NCBI RefSeq assembly: GCF_000002425.4
Contig: NC_037257.1
Location: 7,298,533 to 7,362,532 of the forward strand
Direction of reading: 5' to 3'
Length of the DNA: 64,000 nucleotides
From: Physcomitrium patens
Taxonomy: Eukaryota > Streptophyta > Bryopsida > Funariales > Funariaceae
Below the pieces are notes generated by a model, which saw only the letters and a list, made by a program, of their open reading frames with translations, searched no databases and was not told where the DNA came from. Below are positions 38,275 to 49,720 of this stretch, one piece after another. Position numbers and translations under genes: made by a program. Positions within the stretch are counted from its first letter, which is position 1, and the number at the start of each line of letters is the position of its first letter.

Positions 38275-39944
38275 TCATCTCGGTTGTCGTTGATCCTGTT
38301 CCGAGGGGGGTTTCACCTTCACCACCTCTGAAAACAGCGTTGTTACGACCAAGTATATCATTCGATACGTGAGACCTATCCAAAAGCCAGCAATAGCCCA
38401 GGGTACGGATAAAGGACTCCTCACCCTGCCGTAGCTCTCCATCATCTGTTGGAATACCTCAGAGACCACCAGGCCCAGCAGCTTCACCGACAAGTTTGTC
38501 AAAGAAATAGGAAGTGCTGGTTTGTCACCGTCTTCATGCACTAGCCGCTTGATTTGAAAATCTGCGTTTCCTCTTTCATTCTCAGATGAACTTGAACATT
38601 CTGAAATCTGGTCCACCGAAAAGAGTATTTTATTTTCCACCTGGTGTGAGACACTCGAGCTTTGCTGCAGAATGTGCTTAAGTGCGTCTTCAAGGTGGAC
38701 TAGGCCGTATGTTTGAATCGCCTCCCTCTCGCACTGTACAAATCCTGAAGGTTCTCCGCTCACAAGACGTAGAATAATGTCTTTCTGCCTCTCTATAATA
38801 TCATTAGTTTGTTGCTCTTTTGCGGCCAGCTTTCTCTCTGCCTCCTCCGCTGCAGCCCTATTTTCTTCAAGCGCCTTCCCAAGTTCTTCTACATATCTGG
38901 AATCAGAACCAAAATAACACATCTGTTACTCTTAGTGCTAGTCTCATATTTTGACTCGTAAAGAGATTGACTGCCTACAACCATGACGTGCATCCCCTCC
39001 ATGGCTTGGGCTCCATGCACGGTTGAGTTTCTTAATCTCTCGCATGTTACCAACATTGATGTCTGAGAATAATGCGAGTAACAAGCAAAAGCCTCAGAAA
39101 CTTTAGCAGACCATACTGATATATGTAGAAAAACCTCAAAGCCAGAACTCTTTTCGAAGCGCGGAAGTACTAAGATTGTTTGCCTTGCTGATCTGTCTTT
39201 CTCTTCCTTCAGGTCGGCACACACATGGTGGTATGCTTCTTGGGCTCTCTGCAAAGCCAGATTTACTTCTTGAATCTTCTCCCTCTCGACCATCATAAAC
39301 CCTCTTTCATCCTCCAAAATCTTTGCCGTGGGAACCAAGATCTGGTTGATGATAGTTTGCAAGCGCTCGTCCGCTTCACAGTTCTGGGAACTAGAGTACC
39401 GGATATCAGCGATTTCCTGTATTTACATTTTGAAAAAAAAAAAAAAAAAGAATTTGAAAAATCCTCCTCACATAAGACTTGAATGGACCGTAGCGCCCAA
39501 TTTTTCAGTCAACTTAACCCGATGAAATGCAAGAAAAATGGGTAATTATACATGCTTGAAAGGGGATTATAGACTCAAAGATGATCGAAACAAATGGACT
39601 GAGTAACATCACAGCTCGACGTTTCATGGTGGCAATTTAGAGTAACTAGTCGTTACAAATTGAGAGGTTTAACAACAGAGGATCTCTACCACAAGGAGGT
39701 GCTGCAAAGATGATTCGCTCCACACGTCAGGGTACGCTCGCATGAATCTCTCGAGCGATTGCATCATTTTAATTGAGACTTCTTCTTTGTCGATCACCTC
39801 AATTTCACCGAGGCCTTTGAGGGTAGAAGTCCTCCATATGCGATGATCTCTCTGTGATTTACATGGAGCCTTTCCGGCATGCTTTCTAGGTTGCAGCAAA
39901 GTCAGACCCAGGTCTTGCGATTTTAGTACGACGACTTTCTCCAT
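38275..39944 (-). CDS. Unrecognised coiled-coil protein with hydrophobic C-terminal segment, 3 exons
   Basis: Minus exons: 39944-39690, 39416-39184 and 38896-38275, giving 369 aa. The first intron is GT-AG. The second fits best as GC-AG (AG, then GCAAAC), which keeps phase and makes the coiled coil continuous (KEEKDRSAR joins YVEELGKALEENRAA). The alternative GTACTT donor breaks the frame. The N-terminal part has SLERFMRAYPDVW. A long helix at about 100-210 is rich in Glu, Ala, Lys and Gln. An acidic Ser-rich patch (SECSSSSENERG) follows. A hydrophobic region at about 325-355 (VPWAIAGFWIGL, YLVVTTLF) precedes a polar tail. It may be a tail-anchored or membrane-associated scaffold. An in-frame stop precedes the ATG. 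I do not recognise the family. Confidence 0.65.
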
Positions 39945-42027
39945 ACTTACGATTCTGAATCTCCTACTTCAGAGGTTATGGCCCACCTCGGCAGTTCACA
40001 TGGTTACCAATTCTTATGCTGCGGAGGCTGACAAATACAATATGCGGTTCTGAAGCGTACTTTGTCTCACATTGAAATCGTGCACTATTTCTCCTAAGCA
40101 TGCAGAAGCGGAATTGAATAACCTGAGGCGATCAAGACACGCACTAAAACCGTAACTCCAAAGACCGAAGCTCAGAGTTACCCGAATCGGCCAAAGCGTC
40201 CTTCAAGGTCGACGAACCTCGCTAGCAACTCTTCAACTCTGCCCAATTCTGACATATTCCATTATGCAATTGAACGAGTCAAACTCTTCTGTGGAAATCA
40301 CCATCTCTAAACACAACACCATCTCTACACTGTGACGACCACCAAGCCCGAACTAAAACTGTAAACTCAACACAATCCAGTGAATTGATCCAAGGTCAAT
40401 ACAACCGAAAACGTCATCTCCACGACACGGCAAAAACTCCCTTCACCCGAGGTCGCTGCCGGCTGTAACAGGGACGCCCGTCAATCCGCGACACCATTCA
40501 AATCAGTGCAAGTCATCAGCGACCACTAGACCACACTACAAGTCGCCAATTCGAAGAAATTCCCCACGAAAACAAAGAAGCGAAACCCGCAGCGGAGCAG
40601 TTCGAAGCTTTGTGCTAAGTGAGGGAGGGAAGGAAGAAGAAGAAGAAGGAGGAGGAGGAGGGAATCCGAATGCGTTTGGTTTGGATGGTTCTACTTCAAA
40701 CCCGCGCTAGTTCGAAATTGGTGCTGCACAGAGTGTCGCTATCACCATCGCCGCCAAGTCAACACAACCCCGCCCTGCATATTGCACAACCGCTCCGCCT
40801 GGGCCATGTCAGCACTACCCCTTCCACTTGGGCGACGACATGGCTGTCCACCGTGGCAGGCGGAGGGCATGAGTCTCGTGGCCCTTTCGCCTCTTCCTCG
40901 TTCCGGCGTGCGTTCCAATGCCGGGCGATTCCCGACCTCGCTTTCCTAAAAGGAAGAATACACGATGAAGAATGCTTAGTTAATGAAAGACGAGGCCGGA
41001 ATTCTAGTATTTTTGTAAATGATTGTGTTGGTTTTGGAGATGAGTGTTGGATGGGATCTTACGTAATAGCTATTGTAGAGTGAAGGTTTGTAAAGAGTGA
41101 ACACAATATCTAAGAATGTATTTGAAATTTTGGGAAGGGCTTGGAGGTGTGGTATGTTGTGTATTTGTGATTCTCTTTACAAGGAGATTTACTATTTATT
41201 TATTTATTTCTTTACATCATTAACAAAACCAACAATTTGTGGATAAAAGTTCTTGTGTTGTATGTTGCTCTTAAATTTTTACTTGATGGATAGATATGTC
41301 CATTTAATCAACAAATATGGTTATTATTGTTTGGTGTTAGTAAATTTATTTTATTAGCTTGGTCTAAATTTAAAGAAATATTTTTTAATTTCAAGGTAAA
41401 CCTTACATACTATCAGCCTAATCTAAATTGTTGTGTGCTTATTTATCTATCATTGTACTGTTGCACCAATTGGTTCTAAACTCTTTTAAAATATTACTAA
41501 TGTCTCCATAAAGATTTTAAGGCTTTTACTTTAATAATAATTTATTAACAATATATTTTCTAATGTTAACTTTTTACTTCTTAGTTAATAAGTTTATCTT
41601 TAATGATGGTTATAATACATAATAAATTCATTACATTTATTTAATTTTAAAAATTAATTTAAAGTATATTATTTAATTAATTTCAAATATCATATTTTTT
41701 CTATTTAATTCTTTGCAAATAGAATCTAATATAATCAATGTAACTCTTAATCTTTCTTTTGTTCTTATCAGTACCTTCAAAGAAATATCTAAATATTAAA
41801 TTATTTTTTTTGAAATATAAAAAATTAATAATTTCTAATAAATAATGCATTTTTTTATCTAAAGAAAGGTCTAAGTAACTTAAAGTTAAAGATTACATTT
41901 TTTTTAAATGAATGTTAAACTTTATATTAGATATGTCTGTATATATTTCCTGATTTTTCTAATTTTATCTTTGTATTTTTGAAAGTATGAAAAACTAATT
42001 TTCTATCAAAACATGGTAAAGTGTTTG

Positions 42028-42069
<42 letters not shown>

Positions 42070-42400
42070 AAAAAATCAATCAATCATAGGAGTTAAATGT
42101 GATTCTTATGTTTTAAGATGCTATACATAGTCAAGTTGGATTTATTTTTACTTATCACTATCATAATTTTATTTTTGATGTAAATTTATAATCAAATGCA
42201 TGTATGATGTGATATTGATAGTAGATGGTTTAAAAATTCTTCTTGTAATACCATTTTTTCTATATTAAACACCAATTTTATTCATGCGTACTTTTATAAA
42301 TGAGCATTAATATTTTGGATTTATATTATTTATTTAATTTACTTTGAGGTAATATTAAGTTCTACTTATATTAATTACTTAGAGACAGCAATGGAAATGT
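39945..42400. other. Upstream GC-richer stretch, then AT-rich DNA
   Basis: From 39945 to about 40980 the base composition is gene-like and probably holds the 5' region of the coiled-coil gene. A plus ORF at 40673-41083 (starts MRLVWMVLLQTRASSK) crosses from GC-rich into AT-rich DNA and has no recognised domain. From about 41100 to 42380 the DNA is AT-rich with a TA microsatellite at 42030-42063 and no gene signal. Confidence 0.4.
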
Positions 42401-43382
42401 GCTGATCAAGACTAATCTCTCCGCAGTGATTTCCCTGCCTGGAGTAAGCAATAGATAATGTCGGTGAAACGCAACTTTGCAACACCACAGAGCAGCTTCT
42501 TACATGTTGTGATTTGCACTGTGAATGCCAACGACAGCAGCATCAGACCCAAGTAAGTAACCTTTATCAGCTCATTTGTTGAACTCTTGGAGTTGGTAGT
42601 ATTGATCTGACATGGGTGTCGGTAGAAACAGAAGTGCAGTTGTTGGCACAGTAGTGTATAATGTACGAGCTTTCGGACTTAGCTCAGTCCTGAACAGTTG
42701 TCACAGCCTGTACTGACAAGAATGTAAATGAATACGAGACATGGAGAATAGGGAGGTATTCAAGCAACAAAAAGAAGACTATACACAGAAATATTAGTAT
42801 TTACATAACTGATCAGTTGTCCGTTATACAGAATCAGGTTACTTGTCTCCAAAAAAACAATTCAGTTGTTAGCCCAATCCTGAATCATGACTACGTAACT
42901 AGCAGCCGGCTCTCCCCCTTGGTGAGATGCTCAATACCAAAATTTTCTCAGATTGATGCTCTGGAACTTAGACGATTGGACTCTGGGTGAGTCCAGTGCT
43001 TCATGACTATTTCAGAGTTGATCGGCAAGGAACGTTGAGTGGCGATGACTGGCATGCTTGATGGAGAACAAGGCTTCAATTGCTCCCTTCTCTTCAATAG
43101 TAAACCTCGATGCACATTTCCTGTGTATTACGCCACGGGATCAATTTACTCAACCATACTCGTTTTCCTGCCCAGTGAACTTTATTCGTGACGAAGGATT
43201 GCGCAGTTCCATGAATGCTAGAATTATAGAAGGTACGAACTATTTGTGCAGTAGCAGCAGCACGTTATTTCACAAAACCATGACATGTGGATGACGGTAC
43301 TCGGGAAGTTACACTCAGTAACTGCTTAGTGATCCAGTCAGGCGGACATCTAGCCAATCCTTATCATCGACCGCCACTAAGC
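42401..43382. other. GC-richer stretch downstream of the AP2-like gene, unassigned
   Basis: Composition rises to gene-like levels from about 42390 up to the stop codon of the AP2-like gene at 43383. It may be a long 3' UTR of that gene or a separate untranslated transcript. The plus ORF 43058-43294 (78 aa) shows no family features and I could not join it to other exons. Confidence 0.3.
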
Positions 43383-44591
43383 TCACCTCTTCAGACGCAA
43401 GGTGATACCTAGGCGAGGCGCTTGTGATTGTCTACGCAGGTTCCCATGGTTCCTGCGTTGAACGATATGAGCTCGTTTTACCTCTTCGTTCAACTTCTGG
43501 GAGGATGATCTCGACAAACTTTCATACTCTCGCTCCTCCGCCAAGAATTTCAGTAGGCCTAGAGATATCAAAAACTCAAGTTCCAGATCGTCTCTTCAAA
43601 TGAACAACCTTATCAAAACTTAATAATCTACGATGGGGCAATACAAAATCTACCTCCAGATCGTGTTGACTGATCCCACAGCAAATGAAAGACCTACTAC
43701 GTGCTAATATTCCGTGAACCAAAACTCATTCAGCAAAATTGAAGTCATAAATTAACGCAATCGAATTGCAGCAAAATCAGTCACAACATCCGCACACTAG
43801 ACTGTATGAATTGTGTTTGGTTATGATCTCACAGGGTGTCGGCTTGTATTGCTGGTACTTTGCCCTACTCTCATGGGCGAGGTACTTGAAGAACTCCTTC
43901 CTGGACAGCGTATCCCTCTTTCCACCCTTGTCATCCTCATAATCCTCTCTCGGAAACTCCAGGATGATCGGCTGAACTTTCTTTATCTCGCGCTCCGCTG
44001 TGGACATATGAGCGAGCTCAGCCTCCAGCTTCAGCTTTGCCCTATCCTGGCACCTTCCGTGTGAACAAACAAAATCAGCACTAGTGTACCAAAGTCGAAA
44101 ACCTGATGCACTGGACAGGTCAGCGATTGCAAGATTGGAAGCGATCATACCTGATTGCCAGTCGCTGTGACTCATGCGTACCTGAGAATAGGAATCAGCA
44201 AGAGCGACAGTAGTCAGGGAATCTCAGCAAGAGCGACAGTAGTCAGGGAATCACATGTAGAAACCAAAGTTGAAAAAAGATCGATAACAAATACCTAGAA
44301 AGATTCTCTTCCCCTTAACCCAGGGTTCCCTGCAGACAGGTTACCAGTCGTATAAGATGGATTAGAGCTTTGATAGAATGATAAGCCACACAACCACCTT
44401 GAAGAAGGTGACCCTTGACCAGCATCAAATGCAACGGTTTTCTATCAGCTAATGAGACATCTCACCCATCTGTCGAACAATCGGAATTAGAAGCGGTGAC
44501 TGTAGCCTGAAGCAACTCACCTAACATAGACGCTCCAGCGCTTAGTCTTTGGTTCGTAGTAGAGATATTTGGTGGAGTTGGTGGTTTCCAT
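43383..44591 (-). CDS. Small protein with a divergent AP2-like N-terminal segment, 5 exons
   Basis: Minus exons: 44591-44521, 44329-44295, 44181-44151, 44053-43833 and 43558-43383. All are GT-AG and every phase matches, giving 177 aa. The first 60 residues, assembled from four exons, read YYEPKTKRWSVYV, REPWVKGKRIFLGTHES and QRLAIRCQDRAKLKLEAE. This resembles the AP2 fold pattern of W.A.I, a basic turn, a yLGTF-type strand, then the AA.AYD.AA helix. The canonical YRGVR start and the AYD triad are not kept, so DNA binding is uncertain. The rest is acidic then basic (EFPREDYEDDKGGKRDTL, KFLAEEREYESLSRSSS) and ends in an Arg-rich tail. A 178-bp tandem array begins about 300 bp upstream. The family assignment is inference. 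Confidence 0.6.
44195..44252 (+). repeat. 29-bp perfect tandem duplication in an intron
   Basis: Two adjacent identical copies that contain AGCAAGAGCGACAGTAGTCA lie inside the intron between the second and third exons of the AP2-like gene. They do not touch the splice sites. Confidence 0.95.
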
Positions 44592-44910
44592 GATCAGAGG
44601 TCACCCAAAGAAAGTTGAAACGATTGTATGTGTCAATTGACCGACGTAATAATTGAAGAGACACTTTGGCCGAGCAACCCTGTCGTGCAGGATCAGGTAT
44701 ATAAATCCAAACCTACAAAAGATACTACTTTTCAGATTGGGTCCAACATAAAAGTAGAGACAAAATACACGAGTGAGAACGCAAATCTAAAAGGCCACTC
44801 CAGTCATAACAGATCCAATAGAAGCTCAATCAGAGAAAACGATCAAGTCAAAGACCCAAAACTCTTGCATGGAGGAAGAAATGACGTTGCTTTGTCAGGA
44901 AGGACTCGCA

Positions 44911-47765
44911 CACGAAACTCACAACTCACTCCGCACACAACTGATCGTCGACAACGTCGTACAGCAAGGCAACATCAGTGACAACAACGGGGAATCCTAC
45001 AGTTTTGTGTCCACAACCTTCTCCTCACAATTGAGATGAGGAACCCATCCGATATCTTTGTGAGGGAGTGATGATACAGGAGGAATCACACGAAACTCAC
45101 AACTTACTCCGCACACAACTGATCGTCATCGTCGACAACTTCGTAAAGCAAGGCAACAACAGTGACAACAACAGGGAATCCTACAGTTTTGTGTCCACGA
45201 CCTTCTTCTCACAAGTGAGGAGAGGAATCCATCCGATGTCTTTGTGTTGGTGTAATGATGGCAAAAGAGGCACACGAAACTCACAACTTACTCCGCACAC
45301 AACTGATCGTCGACAACGTCGTAAAGCAAGGCAACATCGGTGACGACAACGAGGAATCCTACAGTTTTGTGTCCACAATCTTGTCCTCACAATTGAGATG
45401 AGGAACCCATCCGATATCTTTGTGAGGGAGTGATGATACAGGAGGAATCACACGAAACTCACAACTTACTCCGCACACAACTGATCGTCGACATTGTCGT
45501 GAAGCAAGGCATCAACAGTGACAACAACGGGGAATCCTACAGTTTTGTGTCCACAACCTTCTCCTCACAATTGAGATGAGGAACCCATCCGATGTCTTTG
45601 TGAGGGAGTGATGATACCGGAGGAATCACACGAAACTCACAACTCACTCCGCACACAACTGATCGTCTACAACGTCGTAAAGCAAGGCATCATCAGTGAC
45701 AACAACGGGGAATCCTACAGTTTTGTGTTCACAAGCTTCTCCTCACAAGTAAGATGAGGAACCCATCCGATATCTTTGTGACGGAGTGATGATACCGGAG
45801 GAATGACACTGAACTCACAACTTACTCCGCACACAACTGATCGTCGACAACGTCGTGAAGCAAGGAAACATCAGTGACAATAACAAAGAATCTCACAGTT
45901 TTGTGTCCACGACCTTCTTCTCACAAGTGAGGAGAGGAATCCATCCGATGTCTTTGTGTTGGTGTAATGATGGAAAAAGAGGCACACGAAACTCACAACT
46001 TACTCCGCACACAACTGATCGTCGACAACGTCGTAAAGCAAGGCAACATCGGTGACAACAACAGGGAATCCTACAGTTTTGTGTCCACGACCTTCTTCTC
46101 ACAAGTGCGGTGACGAACCCATCCAATATCTCCGTGAGGGAGTGATGATACCGGAGGAATCACACTAAACTCACAACTTACTCCGCACACAACTGATCGT
46201 CGACATTGTCGTGAAGCAAGGCATCAACAGTGACAACAACGGGGAATCCTACAGTTTTGTGTCCACAACCTTCTCCTCACAATTGAGATGAGGAACCCAT
46301 CCGATGTCTTTGTGAGGGAGTGATGATACCGGAGGAATCACACGAAACTCACAACTCACTCTGCACACAACTGATCGTCTACAACGTCGTAAAGCAAGGC
46401 ATCATCAGTGACAACAACGGGGAATCCTACAGTTTTGTGTTCACAAGCTTCTCCTCACAAGTAAGATGAGGAACCCATCCGATATCTTTGTGACGGAGTG
46501 ATGATACCGGAGGATCACACTGAACTTACAACTTACTCCGCACACAACTGATCGTCGACAACGTCGTGAAGCAAGGAAACATCAGTGACAATAACAAAGA
46601 ATCTCACAGTTTTGTGTCCACGACCTTCTTCTCACAAGTGAGGAGAGGAATCCATCCGATGTCTTTGTGTTGGTGTAATGATGGAAAAAGAGGCACACGA
46701 AACTCACAACTTACTCCGCACACAACTGATCGTCGACAACGTCGTAAAGCAAGGCAACATCGGTGACAACAACGGGGAATCCTACAGTTCTGTGTCCACG
46801 ACCTTCTTCACACAAGTGCGGTGACGAACCCATCCAATATCTCCGTGAGGGAGTGATGATACGGGAGAAATCACACGAAACTCACAACTTACTCCGCACA
46901 CCACTGATCGTCGACAACTTCGTAAAGCAAGGCAACAACAGTGACAACAACAGGGAATCCTACAGTTCTGTGTCCACGACCTTCTTTTCACAAGTGAGGG
47001 GAGGAACCCATCCGATATCTATGTGACGGAGTGATGATACCGGGGGAATCACACGAAACTCACAACTCACTCTGCACACACCTGATCGTCTACAACGTCG
47101 TAAAGCAATCCACATCAGTGACAACAACGGGGAATCCTACAGTTTTGTGTCCACAACCTTCTCCTCACAATTGAGATGAGGAACCCATCCGATATCTTTG
47201 TGAGGGAGTGATGATACCGGAGGAATCACACGAAACTCACAACTTACTCCGCACACAACTGATCACCGACAGCGTCGTGAAGCAAGGCAACATCAGTGAC
47301 AACAACGGGGAATCCTACAGTTTTGTGTCCACAACCTTCTCCTCACAAGTGAGATGAGTAACCCATCCGATATCTTTGTGAGGGAGTAATGATACCAGAG
47401 GAATCACACGAAACTCACAACCTACTCCGCACACAACTGATCGTCGACAACGTCGTGAAGCAAGGCAACATCAGTGACAACAACGGGGAATCCTTCAGAT
47501 TTGTGTCTACAACCTTCTTCTCACAAGTGAGGTGAGGAACCCATCTGATGTCTTTGTGCTGGTGTGATGATGGCGGAAAAGGCACCCGAAACTCACAACT
47601 CACTCTGCACACAACTGATCGTCTACAACGTCGTAAAGCATGGCAACATCGGTGACAAGAACGGGGAATCCTACAATTTTGAGTCCACAGCCTTTTCCTC
47701 ACAAGTGTAATGAGGAATCCATCCGATGTCTTTGTGATGGTGTGATGATGGCGGAGGAGGGACAC
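44911..47765 (+). repeat. 178-bp satellite-like tandem array, about 16 copies
   Basis: The phrase CACGAAACTCACAACT or a close variant starts units at 44911, 45089, 45273, 45451, 45629, 45807, 45985, 46163, 46341, 46518, 46696, 46874, 47052, 47229, 47407 and 47585. Spacing is 178 bp in most cases, with 184 once and 177 twice. Each unit also carries CTCCGCACACAACTGATCGT, a small palindrome around GTCGAC, GGGAATCCTACAGTTTTGTG and CCCATCCGATATCTTTGTG. Units are contiguous with no unique spacers. 178 is not a multiple of three, so ORFs across it shift frame each unit and are not genes. The copies are similar but distinguishable. Confidence 0.97.
45451..46873 (+). repeat. 712-bp higher-order repeat, two tandem copies
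   Basis: Within the array, units 45451, 45629, 45807 and 45985 match units 46163, 46341, 46518 and 46696 in the same order, far better than neighbouring units match each other. Shared private variants include GTCGACATTGTCGTG, GTTCACAAGCTTCTC and AACAAAGAATCTCACAG. The block is four units long (712 and 711 bp), as produced by unequal exchange. Confidence 0.9.
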
Positions 47766-48580
47766 GGATTCGGCTGAGCCCACGGCGAGCCTCTAAAGTT
47801 GTAACAGGCTTATAAATTTGTCCCATTCTCGTAGGGAGTAGAATTTGTGATTATATACCACATTAATGTTTACTTGTATTACACTTATTTAGAAGTAAAC
47901 TTGTAAATTTTAGGAATTTACAAAGTTGTGTGTATTCTGTAAATTCTTGAATTTTCTAGTATATCAACAACTTTAAAAATATTGAAATAATTTGCAAGTT
48001 GAACAGATTGGATAGTGATGCTCAAGTAGACTGCCTGGTCCAATGGAGGGGCAGAGGGTAGACCCAATAACTTGTGTGGCTTAAAGCAAAAATACTTATA
48101 GAACAATACTTTATTGAATGCTTGGTTTTTGCTTTAATTTTTCGGGGCATTACAAATTTTTCAACATACATTTTTTCTTAAAATCCTTGTAGAATAACAT
48201 TTTATAATATCAAGTAACATTTATTCATAACCCGTAATTTTAGTTCATAATTTTCACCGTAGTGGCTGCTTTTAATGTATGTAGCTACGTTACTTTAACT
48301 GCATGTATGTGTATACAATTAACGAATTTTTTAATAAATTTGAGTGAATGTAGTATTAAAAATAATAATTTGTAGTAAATTAAAAAAACCACCAGAGAAT
48401 GGCCTTTTCCTTCTTTATTTTCTATAATCACTATATTATCTTTAATAAGAGATAAATGAATAAAAGACGTGTGAGATGTGGTTATTATACCATGTAAGCA
48501 ATGATATTTATACACATACAATAGGTTGGTTGATTTGTTTTGCAAATTATCTCTGATAGTTACATCAAACCACAAGACAC
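47766..48580. other. AT-rich DNA with a possible retroelement trace
   Basis: No gene is seen. Near 48015-48060 the plus strand could encode DCLVQWRGR, similar to the chromodomain end of Ty3/gypsy elements, but stops follow at once and the rest is AT-rich. Confidence 0.3.
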
Positions 48581-48965
48581 ATCTCTATAATTTTCTGAAT
48601 TATCTGATTTATATATTATTTTACGTTTTTTATCGAATTTTTTTTTTGCTGTATGTTCAACAAATTCAATTGATCTACTCATAAAAGACAACCAAGTAGA
48701 ATATTTTATGCACACTGCATATTTACACCCTAAAAATTCTTCAGTAAATACATCAAAGAAATAAAGATCACTTCTTCTTCATTCCTTCTTCATTCCATAT
48801 GTAAACCTCAAGCATTTTTTAACAAGTAAATGGAGAAAGGAAATCACCTATATATTACAATATATAAAGTGCAATCTAAGCCGTAATGTGCGCCACTTTT
48901 ATTTAAGAACAGTGTAATGAGTTTGTAAGTTGTTGACAGTACCCAATAGTAATTGACGTATCGTA
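48581..48965 (+). repeat. Dispersed repeat, copy A
   Basis: Three blocks are shared in the same order with 53329-54055. The first is TCTCTATAATTTTCTGAATT, the second a perfect stretch of about 43 bp containing CACACTGCATATTTACACCC, and the third GCGCCAC, then TTTAT, then AAGAACAGT and GTTTGTAAGTT. Copy A is compact, while copy B carries about 350 bp more between the second and third blocks. No coding content is seen. Confidence 0.85.
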
Positions 48966-49720
48966 CGAGGCTTGCGTAGCCATTCTCGACTATAGTGAAA
49001 GAGGAAGGATGGTGAAGGCGCAGATCTCGAAAGGGGGCCGGAGCTGCCTTCGGTGCAGCCACCCCACTTCTCACCCTCACGTGCTCCGATAGCGCTCCGG
49101 TTCCTCCGATCAGTGGTCCTTTTCCTTACGTCAGCCACACCATCCCCGTGGAGTAATTTTACTTTTATCTTTTTTATATTTTGCCTTTTATTTCTAGGTT
49201 TGAATGAAGCTAGATGTAAGGGTCGAAAGGATCAGACCCTTGCACTTGTGAGTCAAAAGGTTTGGGGCCCCAGCGATCCCCAAGCCCATGGGAAAATCGT
49301 GGCGAGGTGTCAAAGGAGAGGCTGGGCGGGCCACCTCCCTCACACCAAGGGACCACACGATGTGGGGGCAACGTGCGGTGTAAGGGGAAGTCTTTGGAGT
49401 CCCTGTGGAGTCCCTGTGGAGTCCCTGGTGATCCGGAGGAGTTATGAGAACTCCGACGGTCTCCGGAGTTAAGAGTGTTAGTGTCGTGAGACTGGAATAC
49501 AGGGACTGGACTGTGGAGACAGTTTCGGTAGTAAGGATCAGTTCACTAAGCTAGTACTAACGGGATTTTCTGTTGGCTGTGTTTCAGGGTGAAACCGAGT
49601 GACAACTAGAAGAGTCCGTTACACTAGATGGGATGTGCGTTATGCAGATTTGTAATGGATGAAACACGTCCATTTACAGATGTGAATGAATATCTTCATC
49701 CATCCAAAATCCCTTTCACA
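48966..49720 (+). other. GC-rich island with short internal repeats
   Basis: A sharp GC rise follows dispersed repeat copy A. It contains three tandem GGAGTCCCTGT units at about 49396-49428 and inverted CTCCGG/CCGGAG words near 49432-49468. Overlapping plus ORFs (49053-49472, 49262-49447) have no recognised domain. It could be part of an LTR or a nonautonomous element; no second copy is seen in the window. Confidence 0.35.

Noticed and set aside
38923-39165. Additional exon between coiled-coil exons 2 and 3 (TSMLVTCERLRN)
   Set aside because: Open frame, but no phase-2 GT donor of reasonable strength joins it to the next exon, and it interrupts the heptads. The GC-AG junction is simpler.
40673-41083. 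Plus-strand ORF starting MRLVWMVLLQ
   Set aside because: It runs from GC-rich to AT-rich sequence without a domain or clear splice partners; probably chance in the upstream region of the coiled-coil gene.
44911-47765. CRISPR array or a tandem family of small Arg-rich proteins
   Set aside because: Units are contiguous 178-bp copies without unique spacers, and 178 is not divisible by three. The repeated 66-residue frames at 45855-46055 and 46566-46766 are copies made by the higher-order repeat.
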